Shown here: positions 55,301 through 64,000 of the stretch, one piece after another | Position numbering within the stretch: position 1 is the stretch's first letter | Layout: each line of letters starts with the position of its first letter | Origin: Euglena gracilis | Taxonomy: Eukaryota > Euglenida > Euglenophyceae > Euglenales | Reading direction: 5' to 3' | Assembly: GCA_039621445.1 (NCBI GenBank) | Contig: CP154954.1 | Span: forward strand, 43,689,847 to 43,753,846 | Length of the DNA: 64,000 nt | Translations under genes and position numbers: made by a program | The notes under the pieces: generated by a model | The model's database searches: none | Seen by the model: the letters and a program-made list of their open reading frames with translations, nothing else | What the model was told of the DNA's origin: nothing

Positions 55301-58142
55301 CCCTCCCTTTGGGGCGAGGGAGGGGTGCCCACTCTGGGTGGAGGGGTCAATCGGCCATCGGGAAGAATGCCTGACCCAAAGCGCCAGGCATTTTGGGAGT
55401 TTGCTGTTATTTTGGGGGGTTTCAAAGATGTCCTCCAAATCGAGTTATCCAACTTTTTTTTGACAGATCAGCAAACAACCAGTAGACAATGTAATGCTCA
55501 ATCAATAGCAAAACCAGCTCTCTTCTGGTTTGAAGCAGAGGGGTTTTGGAACCCTCCTCTCTTGTCTACCCCAACCCCCCTCCCTTATCCCAACTCCCAC
55601 CCATCTGCACACCAACCAACACACACAACTCACACACCACACACACACAGCACACACACACCCACGCACGCACGCACGCCACCACCACGCATGCACGCAC
55701 TCCACGCACGCAACGCCACGCACGCAGCGCACGCAAAACGCACGCACGCACGCACTCACGCACTCACGCCGCGCACTCACCACGCACTCACGCACGCAAC
55801 GCACGCACGCACACCACACACACACCCACAGCCACCACACGTGCACCGCGGCCACACCTTTGGCAGCCATTGGGGGGGAGGTTCCGCCTCTGCTGCACTT
55901 CCAGTGCGTGGTGGCGTGCGGGCCGGTGGCCCCAGCTCTCCCCTGGTCGACGAGCGTGGCCCCACCAAAGATCACGCCGGGCGTAAAGTAGCCGGCTCAT
56001 AGGGCGAGATCCAGGACCTGGACACGCTGCCTGCCCACGTCAAGGAGGAGATCCACAACTTCTTCCTCCACTACAAGGTGTGTACCACGCAGTGTGTTGT
56101 GTGTGTTGTGTGTGTTGTGTGAGCGCTCAAGCTTGAACATCCTCCAGGGATTGATATCTACAATTCTCTTGCAACTTTTCATTTTCAGCCGAAATTTTGA
56201 TCCGCACCAACTTTTTCAGTCCGCAATTTCCTGCAGTTTTCTGCAGTTTTTTTTTTCTGTACAAGATTCTCCCTTCTTTTCTCCCTCAGTCCGCATAAAA
56301 AATTGAAATGAAGGTGCAATGAGAATGCAAGTGCTTTTTGCTTTTTTCCCTCAGAAAACTTTTCAAAAAGCAAATTCTTGTTACATTTCTCTGACCTTGC
56401 AAAATGGATAAAAATGCCGGTATATATAATTTTTTTTTCCAATTCCCCCCGGTCAGAGAAAAGAATTGACATTTTTCGACATCCACCGGAAACAAAAATC
56501 AAAAAAATTGTTTTTTTCCCGCAAATTCATGATCAGAATCCTGAAAACAATGTTGGCAAACTTTTCTAGGACAGGTTACCGACCGGCACGGAAAACTGTA
56601 TCCTATCTCTGTACTCGCTGACTTGTCTGAGACAGTTTCCCGGGGGGGGGGGGGAGGGGCGAGACAGTTTCCTGAGTGGGTTTCAAGTTGGTGTGCTTGC
56701 GGGACAGGGCTGCCCCAGGAGGTGCCTTCGGACCCTGAACAGACACCTCCCACAAATTTGTCCCCAGTTTGGTGGACTTGTCCACCAACCTGGGAACCAC
56801 ACCTGCTGGGGTCGTGGACTGGAGTAACCGGTGCGTTGACACGGTGAAGGAGACCCCCCCCCCCTAACTGTGGAGTATGTGCTTGGCGGGCGCTTGGTGG
56901 CCGGCAAAGAAAACAAGGAAAGACCCCCAAGCTCCGGCCACCTCCAAAAACACAGACAAAAGGGCCAGAGGCGGACAACAGCTCCAGGCCAGAAGAAGGG
57001 ATAAAAGGCACCAAAAAACAGCCGCGGTGCACGTAGGGGGGTAGGTTTGACTTAGAGACAACGTACCCAGGCCAGGGGTTTCGAAGGGATAAGTGTTATA
57101 TGCCCCCCCTGTCCAACCAGGCTTGCCCTACGACTGGTCAGATGTGATCTTTTTGGAAAGCGATGTTGGTTCCATAAATCAGGGAATAATTGTGAACTAA
57201 TTTGCTTTTTTTTTTTGCAAATAAAGAAAGCTGGACAAAAATGGCATGAAAATGCAAGATGCCAGGACTCAATATGGCTAAAAAGTAAAAGTAAATTTCT
57301 GACGGCGGCTTGATATTGCGCTATGTTGCGACACATGGCCAAGAGTTGCCAAAAGTTGGCTAAAAAATTGCTGAAAGTGCCCTAAAAATGGCCAAAGGTG
57401 ACTTAAAAAGAGTGCCCCCCCCCCCCCTTGACCCCCTCCTCCTTACATGCAAACTTGGCCTTCCGCCTTTTGCACATGGCCGCCAAAATTCTTAACGCGA
57501 AACAAACTCTCCCCCAATGAGGTTGACCCAAAGTTGTCCCCATAAGGCTGTCCCCCAAAGGTGCTCCAAAGTGGCCAAAGTGACGAAATTAACCCCAAAG
57601 GGCCACCAGAGCAGCTTAAAGCGGCCAACTACTGCCATCTTTGCCCAGTTTTTTTTTGCTGCTGGGTCCCCCCTGTCTCACGACCCCTCCCCCTGGTCGG
57701 AGACGAACATCAGTGATCGTTGGACAAGGGGGTGTGTTGTGGACGAGTGCACAAGCACCTCTTCATTCCACACAAAAGCAGTGAAAAGAGCGGGAAAAGG
57801 CAGATACTACAAGTGGTGAACCATATCCATCCCCCGCTTCAGTTTCCCACTACCTCGTCGTGTCGGGACTGAGGAGGACCTACTGGGGCGTCGGGACTGA
57901 GGAGGGAGGGGGGGTTCCGGGACTACCCCCTCCCCCCCTCTCGCTTAACACCTTTTTTTGCGTCCCAACAGGACCTGGAGGACACCGCCTCGTTCTCCCG
58001 CATCACCGGCTGTTGCGACCTGCATGACGCCATCGAGAATATCCTCGCTTGCCACGAGCTGTTCTACCTCTTCGGGCAGCGCATGTACGAGGCCGCCCAG
58101 TTCCAACCCTACCCCCGCTGGCGGTTCACAGATAACATTTAA
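52309..58142 (+). CDS. Degenerate inorganic pyrophosphatase domain C
   Basis: Exons: 52309-~52425 ([27 protein letters not shown]), ~54764-54855 ([31 protein letters not shown]), ~55998-56077 ([20 protein letters not shown]) and 57972-58142 ([19 protein letters not shown] ... stop TAA 58140-58142). The last intron (56078-57971) is conventional. Compared with A and B, E31 is Lys (NKYKF) and D67 is Asn (DGNPMD), and no clean exon carries the D97/D102/K104 block. 55880-55990 has only a weak echo (DERGPTK) ending at an in-frame TAG. Likely catalytically dead: a structural or regulatory domain, or a decaying copy. Confidence 0.65.
52430..54750 (+). other. Long intronic stretch in PPase domain C
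   Basis: Between two C exons. CCTAAAATGG is tandemly repeated at 52568-52605 and again at 54059-54110, near both ends of the stretch. The rest is AT-rich with homopolymers. No gene. Confidence 0.5.
55600..55845. repeat. CA and CGCA simple repeats
   Basis: CACACA and ACGCACGC units with interruptions. Intronic; long His/Thr frames here are artefacts. Confidence 0.85.
56078..57971 (+). other. Conventional GT-AG intron in PPase C
   Basis: TACAAG|GTGTGT ... TCCCAACAG|GACCTG, frame kept ([18 protein letters not shown]). Holds a unit with CCCCCCTGTCCAACCA / GATCGTTGGACAAGGGGG ends at 57104-57732, the same family as 21474-22043. Confidence 0.8.
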
Positions 58143-58484
58143 TGTATAATAACAGATAATGTGCATTATCTGTGTTTTTTTCCATGTCATGCTCCAACAT
58201 AATATCCCTTTCTAGGGGAGAAGAGCCCATCTCCAGTGCCCCCCTCTCCTTTTCGAGGGGATTGGCAATACTGGAAGGAGACGGCAACGCAGCGGAACAC
58301 CCCGTTCTGAGCACCCCGAGAGGGGTGGGCGGGGCACCCTTGGCATAATTTGTGGTTTGACAATTTGGTTAAATGTATTCAGCTTCCTAGACACATTTTG
58401 GTACATTGCAATGTGTTCCACGCACCAGTCTGTCGGGCAGGCAGGGGGAGGGTGGCGGTGCGGTCGGGGCGGCTCTGCCGGGGA

Positions 58485-58617
58485 GGCCAAGGTCTTCAGC
58501 CTGGAGCAGGAGAACACGTCCCTGAAGGCGGAGGTGCAGGCAGTCCGCAGCCACTGCGACGCCGCAGTGGCGAAGCTGCAGGAGCAGATGCGGGCGCTGG
58601 AGAAGAAGGTCGGCTGA
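58485..58617 (+). CDS. Coiled-coil C-terminal exon
   Basis: Frame EAKVFSLEQENTSLKAEVQA ... KLQEQMRALEKKVG, stop TGA 58615-58617. Heptad-like Leu/Val spacing predicts a coiled coil. If the last PPase exon is spliced before its TAA, this could be the true C terminus of the fusion; otherwise it is a separate gene's end. Downstream 58620-59830 holds G/C runs and no supported gene. Confidence 0.5.
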
Positions 58618-60661
58618 CCCTTTCCCGCCCGGCGGCACGGCCGGCTGTCTGACACGGACCGGGTTGTCCCGGGGCAGGTTTCCCCGAAGGAAAGCCGCTC
58701 TGTCGCAAAAGCATCGCCGCGGTGCCAGTGAAACTTCCTGGAAGGAAGCACTTGAAGCCTAACCGACCCCCCTATGTTTAAGACCCCCCCCCCCCCGGTT
58801 GAAGGACACCTTGTCGGTCCGTGCCTTCCCCCGCCCGGCCGCCGGCCGCAGCGCGTGTGGCGCCGCGGCCAACGCGGCTTGGATGCGCCGGGGACAGACC
58901 CCGTCCCCGGGCCGAGGGAGGGCCACACCGGAGGGCAGCCGTGTCCAGGGGCCGGTGGGGAAGCGCAGGTCCCCCACTTTCCTCCCCTGCCGACGTTGAC
59001 GGGTGGCTCGCCGTTGGCGCCCGCCACTTCACCAGTAGCCACCCCCCCCCCCCAATGTCCGACAACCACCCTCCCCCCGGTCGGAGGACACCTTTTTGGA
59101 CGTTATTTGGAGGCCCAAAGTGGCTCAAAATTCATTCAAAATAGTCGAAATTGCAGCGGGCACAATCCAGTTGGAGGGGGGCGGGTGCGCACTTATCAGG
59201 GAGGGAGTTTCAGGGGATGCAGACCCTAGGGATGTGTATTTATTAGGGTGTGTTACAGTTAGGACGGTGGGGTTCAGTGGGCCCAACTTTTTTGTTAAGG
59301 GTGGCCATCGTCTGTGTGCGTTGTGTGTGTATGAGTGTTTTGTGGATTGCTGTGGGTGGGTGGGTGGGTGTGCGCGCGCGCGTGCTACCATCCCCCCCTC
59401 AGCATTTCCCCATCGCCGGACCCTGCCCTTGGTCACAAGGATGGGTTTGTGAGCTGCTTGGCCTGCCCCGGCTCTGTGTTCCCCCCGACCGATTCCCCTC
59501 CCGAGACAGCCAGGTAAACCACTCCGCTGGGTGCAGTGCTGGACCACAAGTGGGAGCAAGGGAAGAACGTGGCAAATTTGGCCTGCCGCATTTCTGAAGT
59601 ATCCCGACCCCCCGCTTTTATGGTCAGCCTCGAAAATACAAATGATTGGCCAAAAATTTTTGCCCCATGAATAAATTGTGGTCTTTTGCTATAGAGCTAC
59701 CCCCCCCGAAGCCCCGAAGCCCCGAAGCCCAGCTGTCATGTTCGTCTCATATTACACGCCCTCATGAACAAACTCAAGTTTATTTTGAGAAGCTGAGTCA
59801 TTCACTCCAATGGTGCCGGCGTCCATCTTTCTTAGGCGGCGTAAACTGCCCAAAATTTCTGACCCGTCCGAAACGGAAGAGGAAGCGGAAACCTGCTTCC
59901 AAAAAGGCCCATTTTTTGAGGTTTCAGAAGAGGTCCCGATTTCGGCCAATTCTGATGGACGTTTGGCTTGTAGTAACAGAGTCCTATAAAGTCCAAAACA
60001 GACCCGAAGCACCACTTTTATTTTCAAATTGTATGCAAATGAACGAAACCAACACAAAAATTGCAAAAACAGGAGGAACGTGCAGATTCACACCTGGTTC
60101 CTGCTGCCGCCGGCGAGGAAAGAACTCGAATCCCCCTGCAAAGGGGGAAAAAAGAAAATCACAAAATCAGGAAGCGGTAAAAATGACATTCCGCTTCAAA
60201 ATCAGATGTAGATCACCGGAAACTAAAAAAAAAACACGCAGAATCATATGCGATGAAAAGCAAACAGAACATGCTTGAAAATTTTCAGAAACAATAAGGA
60301 AGCGGAAAACCGCTTTGATAAGAACTGGAGTGCAAAATCGGATGCAAGTGTGTGATGTCCAACCAATCAGCAGTCCTTTCAGACAAAACATTGTTCCTCA
60401 TTTCAAAGGATATAATGAACCATAGAAACCGAGAAGTGAATATTTCGCACAAGCAAACGGACAAAATGCACAATAGAAATTGCGAATAACATCTATGCAC
60501 TACAAATCGTAAGACACAAAACAATACACACCTTTACTGCTTCTGTTGGCGACTGAACTGCTCAGTCATAAGGAGGCGATGGGGAATAACCTGCGAAATA
60601 AAAACATGATAACGAAGAAGCGGTCTTCCGCTTCCTTAAACTGAAGGTAAGAAATTTAAAC

Positions 60662-60945
60662 GGCAGCCCGAAAACTACTGGGCCCCCCGGGGGGGGCCAG
60701 TAGTTAATCAGGGGGGTCAGAATAGTTTTTTTTTGCGTTAATGATGGAATAGGGTTAGGTGCGCGACTTAGGCTTAGGGTTAGGCCTAATTTATAGACGG
60801 GTGTTCGGTGTACAAGTTAGGCCTAACCCTAAGCCTAAGTCGCGCACCTAACCCTATTCCATCACTAACGCAAAAATTTTTTTTTGACCCCCCGGATTAA
60901 CTACTGCCCCCCCCCCCCGGGGGGGCCCAGTAGTTTCAGGCTGCC
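60662..60945. mobile_element. 284-bp hairpin MITE, perfect 8-bp TSD
   Basis: Ends GGCAGCCCGAAAACTACTGG and CCAGTAGTTTCAGGCTGCC are inverted. Arms of over 100 bp include GGGTTAGGTGCGCGACTTAG and its complement. ATTTAAAC flanks both sides (60654-60661 and 60946-60953), 8/8. The first transposon copy lacks it. The 8-bp duplication suggests a hAT-like or similar transposase acting in trans. Confidence 0.9.
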
Positions 60946-61257
60946 ATTTAAACATATCAGGGTCCCAAACTGCATACATCGAACTAAGAACAACGCTGAA
61001 CCATTTGAATAGAGAAACTCACCACATACACTGAAGCATCAAACACACAACGTACATAAAAGTCTCAGCTGTGATGTATTCCACAGCAGAGTCATAAAAC
61101 AGAGTGTATGATCTATTTCTACTCCTGCCAAGGCACTCATGTGACAGATCCGACAACCCCCCGAGGCCCCGAGTTCCGCAGCCATGCCAAAGACACACAC
61201 AAATGAAAGACACAGCGAAATAGGCATGTGAAGTGCGCGAAGCAGTGTGGGTGTTTG

Positions 61258-61311
61258 AGGGCTGGGTCTGGGTCTGGGTCTGGGTCTGGGTCTGGGTCTG
61301 GGTCTGGGCCT
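61258..61311. repeat. (GGTCTG)n hexamer array
   Basis: About eight perfect hexamers. On the minus strand it encodes Asp-Pro repeats following the PRKRSALENI peptide; the first transposon copy has a degenerate version near 22700-22760. Confidence 0.85.
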
Positions 61312-61684
61312 CGCTTGTCCCTCCCTCGCCGGCGACACCAGCCGCCCGCTGCCACCACGGCCGCCGCAGCCGCCCGCTCACTCATTGTCAACCACCATCT
61401 CCTGATGTTCTCCAGGGCGGACCGCTTCCTCGGCATCAGGGAGTGGCGCAGACTGGAAACAGAGCAGACAGAAACCGGAGTTTCGTTGAGACGCCTTTGT
61501 CTTGCTCATTCTTGAAGGGAGGTTATAGGTTAATATGAACACAGACGTTGTCCATGAAAGACAGTGTGCAAAAGGTGGATGGATTTCTCAGATTGTATTA
61601 ACGAAGCGGAAAAACGCTTCCTCAGAAATGAAGAACAATTACTGAATACAATGAAACAGAACATAATAAAGCAAACACCATGAT

Positions 61685-61985
61685 CAAAAGACTACTGCGC
61701 CTCTCCCTGTATGCCGGCCGCCCGGCGGGACTGCTTCCCCCGAGCGCCCTTCTTGGGCGTGTCCTTGTTCTTCTTGTCGGGTTTGTCCTTGGACTCTTTC
61801 TCCTTGGGCTTGTCCTGGGACTCTTTGGCCTCCTTGGACTTGGACTCCTTCGGGTCCCAGCCGCCCCTCCGTCGGCGGTGCGGGGGCGGTCTCCGTCCCT
61901 TCCGGGATGAACCTGGAGACGTTCAGGGCCAGGTGGCGGATGATCCTGCTGTGGACTTCCTTGGCCCCAGGGCAATGCAATTGCC
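61685..61985 (-). pseudogene. Remnant of the ParB-like gene tail exon
   Basis: The minus strand reads LHCPGAKEVHSRIIRHLALN then VSRFIPEGTETAPAPPTE, aligned with CPVAKDVHLRITHHLALNVS and GYIPKGTETAPAPPTE of the first copy. Just after PPTE a deletion shifts the frame, so the Lys/Glu-rich tail is lost. The preceding exons are deleted. Confidence 0.7.
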
Positions 61986-62730
61986 ATGTAAGGATGAAGA
62001 ACGGATTAACAGACGACAAACACACCCGCAAAAAATACGAAATGTCATTGGAAGCGGTTTTACGCTGCACTTTTTGAAAAACCAGAAAAAAGCATAAGGA
62101 AAGACCCAAAGGGACTCTAATGGCCCTCATTAAAAATCGCAAGGATGTGAAACCCCTGATGAAACTGAACATCCGGGGCCAACAAGTGGCATAACCATGC
62201 CCCACCCTGAATCCATGCCACGTGTTCTCATTTTGAAATTATTGTCTGTTCTTTTTGGTACAACCGCGTGGGTGATCACTGACATTACTCGGAGGGGCAT
62301 GACTGCCTGCCGTGATCACAGTCACTACCCTACCCTGTGGACTAACCAGGTGATCACCGGCACTACCCAGTATCTTGATCTCGGTATATACACTCTCCTC
62401 CCATCTTTCTTTAGCTGCCCAGTACAATGTGACTCAGCAGTACACCCGAAAGCTATCATCTGCCAAGAAACTGCGTACAATCCATACTGATGATCCCGAC
62501 TGCCTGGGTGATCACAGTCGCTACCCACATATGTGCGGCTTCATATCGAAGCGGATTCCCGCTGCCTCTAGTAAAAGCAAAAAGTTGGCTGTCGCCAGTA
62601 GGGAACCACAGGACGTATGTGGAGGGGGTGGGCAGTCCCCGCCACATGCGGCTTTTGCTGACCATAGCGAGCGGCAGCCCACTAAGGCATGCAGGTAAAC
62701 TACGTGAATGCGTGTGGTTTGGACCGTTTA

Positions 62731-63465
62731 CACTACGTCTCTCAAGGTTATTCACGTGGCACTGTTTTGAGGTTTTTCACGTGGGTTTAAAAAAAATGAA
62801 AAACCGAAAAAATTGTGGCGGTCACTTTCTGTTGGCAGGAAGCTGAACCTGCAGTCCCAAAATACTTATATTTCGTGCCTTGTGGTTCCTGTTCCTTCCC
62901 CAGTCACACAATGACCAGATCTCACGCTTGCGGTGAGCTTAGGCGGCGTGTCCGGGCAGAGGTGCTGGCGCATGCCGCACTTGTCCCGCGACCGTTTGCC
63001 ACAGCAATAGCCAGGGCTCCCCACACCAGCCTTCCACCATGAACTTTTTGAGTAGGAACTGTGTAAATTTGCTGACCCCCTGGCCTCCGCAGTCCCCCGG
63101 TTTAAATCCGGTGGAACACTGCTGGGCTTGGCTTGCTTCCCGCCTTGTTGGGAAGCGCTTTTCGTCTTGTGATGAGCTGTGGACAGCTCTCCAACAGGAG
63201 TGGTTCCAGGCCCCTCCTACCTGGTCCCAAATCTGTATGGCAGCATGGTCCGTCGTTTGACGGCTGTGCAGGTGGCCAAGGGCCTGCACACCCGCGATTA
63301 AACAACATAAGAGGCACCAGGGGAGTGTGCCAAGCGATATTTGTCACCCCATGTGCTGCTTTGCCTGCCATTTGGACGTCATCCCACAGAAACAGAATTT
63401 TTTATTTTTTAACCCACGTGAAAACCTTGAAACGGTGCCACGTGAATAAACCTTGAGATGCAGTG
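62731..63465 (+). mobile_element. Tc1/mariner-like element, internally deleted, TA duplication
   Basis: Terminal inverted repeats: CACTACGTCTCTCAAGG... (62731 on) against CACTGCATCTCAAGG... read from 63465 inward. They continue through TTCACGTGGCAC and TTTCACGTGGGTTTAAAAA. TA lies on both sides (62729-62730, 63466-63467). The matching site in the first copy (near 29501, GTTTAGTACTTTG) is empty. At 735 bp it is too short for a whole transposase. Confidence 0.9.
63060..63262 (+). pseudogene. C-terminal Tc1-type DDE transposase fragment
   Basis: Encodes PPQSPGLNPVEHCWAWLASR and ELWTALQQEWFQAPP, then RRLTAVQVAKGLHT and a stop. SPGLNPVEHCW is the signature around the last acidic residue (E) of the Tc1/mariner DDE domain. 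The N-terminal DNA-binding and first catalytic Asp regions are absent; upstream frame 62920-63040 is degenerate. Non-functional remnant. Confidence 0.88.
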
Positions 63466-64000
63466 TAGTATTTTGTGGTCACATCACTCGGTATGAACAA
63501 AGATCATTGAGATTCAAGTCGTAGGTGAAGCGGTTTTCCACTTCATTTTATTCTTTTTGCAACATAAAACTATTTCTTCCACCACAACATTTGGTGATAA
63601 GAACTCTGCCAAGGTCATGTTTGCAGAGGACTTCTCATGGACTCGATGAACTCAGCGGATGTATCGTACTGAAGGCTGAGATACGTGCATGAGCTGTGGT
63701 GGACGATTTTCGCCTTCGGTCCACCACTGTTTCCTCATTCCTGCATTTAGATAACAACAATACGATTGTAGTTCTGTTCATAGTACATGCTACCGGTAAA
63801 CAGTTATGTAGCTCGCGAGTGACATTAAGTATAATGGACAGCTTAATTCTGTAAAGCGTAAATTGTACCTGTGTTTCTGCTAGTTCTGACTGTGCTGTGG
63901 TTTATGTAATATCACAACTATCTGCATCGCTGAAGCGGTATTCCGCTCCATTGTGCATGTGACTTTATTTTTGTTCTTATACTTGCGTGTTTGGTGTTTG

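Larger units (their letters stand above)
59831..64000 (-). mobile_element. Second transposon copy, internally deleted, cut by window end
   Basis: Starts CTTAGGCGGCGTAAACTGCC like the copy at 20963. Palindromes, the PRKRSALENI peptide, the ParB-gene tail exon and the TGATCACAGTCACTACCC arm follow in the same order. Sequence corresponding to about 23500-28980 is missing (junction near 62095-62235), so most of both genes are gone. It must rely on other copies to move. The right end is expected about 280 bases beyond the window. Confidence 0.82.

Noticed and set aside
1-64000. Dinoflagellate origin (one-strand genes, unusual introns)
   Set aside because: Dinoflagellate introns use GT/GC/GA donors with AGG-type acceptors; here the complementary ends with CAG at +4 and CTG at -8 fit euglenids better.

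Overview
The window looks like nuclear DNA of a euglenid (Euglena-like alga; genus not determined). The main reason is intron structure. Exons of recognisable proteins join in frame only when GT-AG rules are ignored and the introns are read as NNN-CAG...CTG-NNNNN, with intron ends that are reverse complements (4 to 16 bp stems). That is the described form of euglenid nonconventional introns. Ordinary GT...AG introns occur in the same genes (for example 9955-10816, 12926-14145, 56078-57971). Exons are short and GC3-rich. Introns are long and full of C/G homopolymers, microsatellites and hairpins. All host exons I can support are on the + strand.

Layout. (1) 1-8.4 kb: exons of an unrecognised protein, several joined in frame. 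(2) 8.8-14.3 kb: an ankyrin-repeat and Cys-x2-Cys zinc-finger protein with an acidic linker. (3) 16.4-34.8 kb: a Cys-rich segment followed by an arginine-type ADP-ribosyltransferase (ART) with R, S-T-S and E-x-E motifs spread over separate exons. (4) 20963-30905: a 9.9-kb terminal-inverted-repeat transposon inside an 11-kb ART intron. It carries two multi-exon minus-strand genes, one ParB-like, and about twenty copies of an 18-20 bp palindrome (GAAGCGG...CCGCTTC). (5) 35-45.6 kb: mostly repeats, with two small candidate exons. (6) 45.8-58.6 kb: three consecutive family I inorganic pyrophosphatase domains (A, B, C). The B-to-C join, and probably A-to-B, is in frame, suggesting one triple-domain polypeptide; C has lost catalytic residues. 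(7) 59831-64000: a second, internally deleted copy of the transposon, cut by the window edge. It contains a 284-bp hairpin MITE with an 8-bp target duplication and a 735-bp Tc1/mariner derivative inserted at TA.

The most interesting signal is a family of short elements that begin CAGG, end CCTG, have complementary ends and sit between 8-bp direct repeats. Eight lie outside resolved splice junctions or nested in other introns (3371-3795, 5962-6401, 6599-7121, 10970-11252, 13208-13448, 42234-42952, 42360-42633, 43794-44032). A ninth, 11458-11774, is itself an intron in the zinc-finger gene. Nonconventional splicing removes 3 nt before CAG and 5 nt after CTG, and 3+5 equals the 8-bp target duplication. 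Removing such an intron would therefore restore the pre-insertion exon exactly. The window thus appears to show the insertion-to-intron route of nonconventional introns at several stages.
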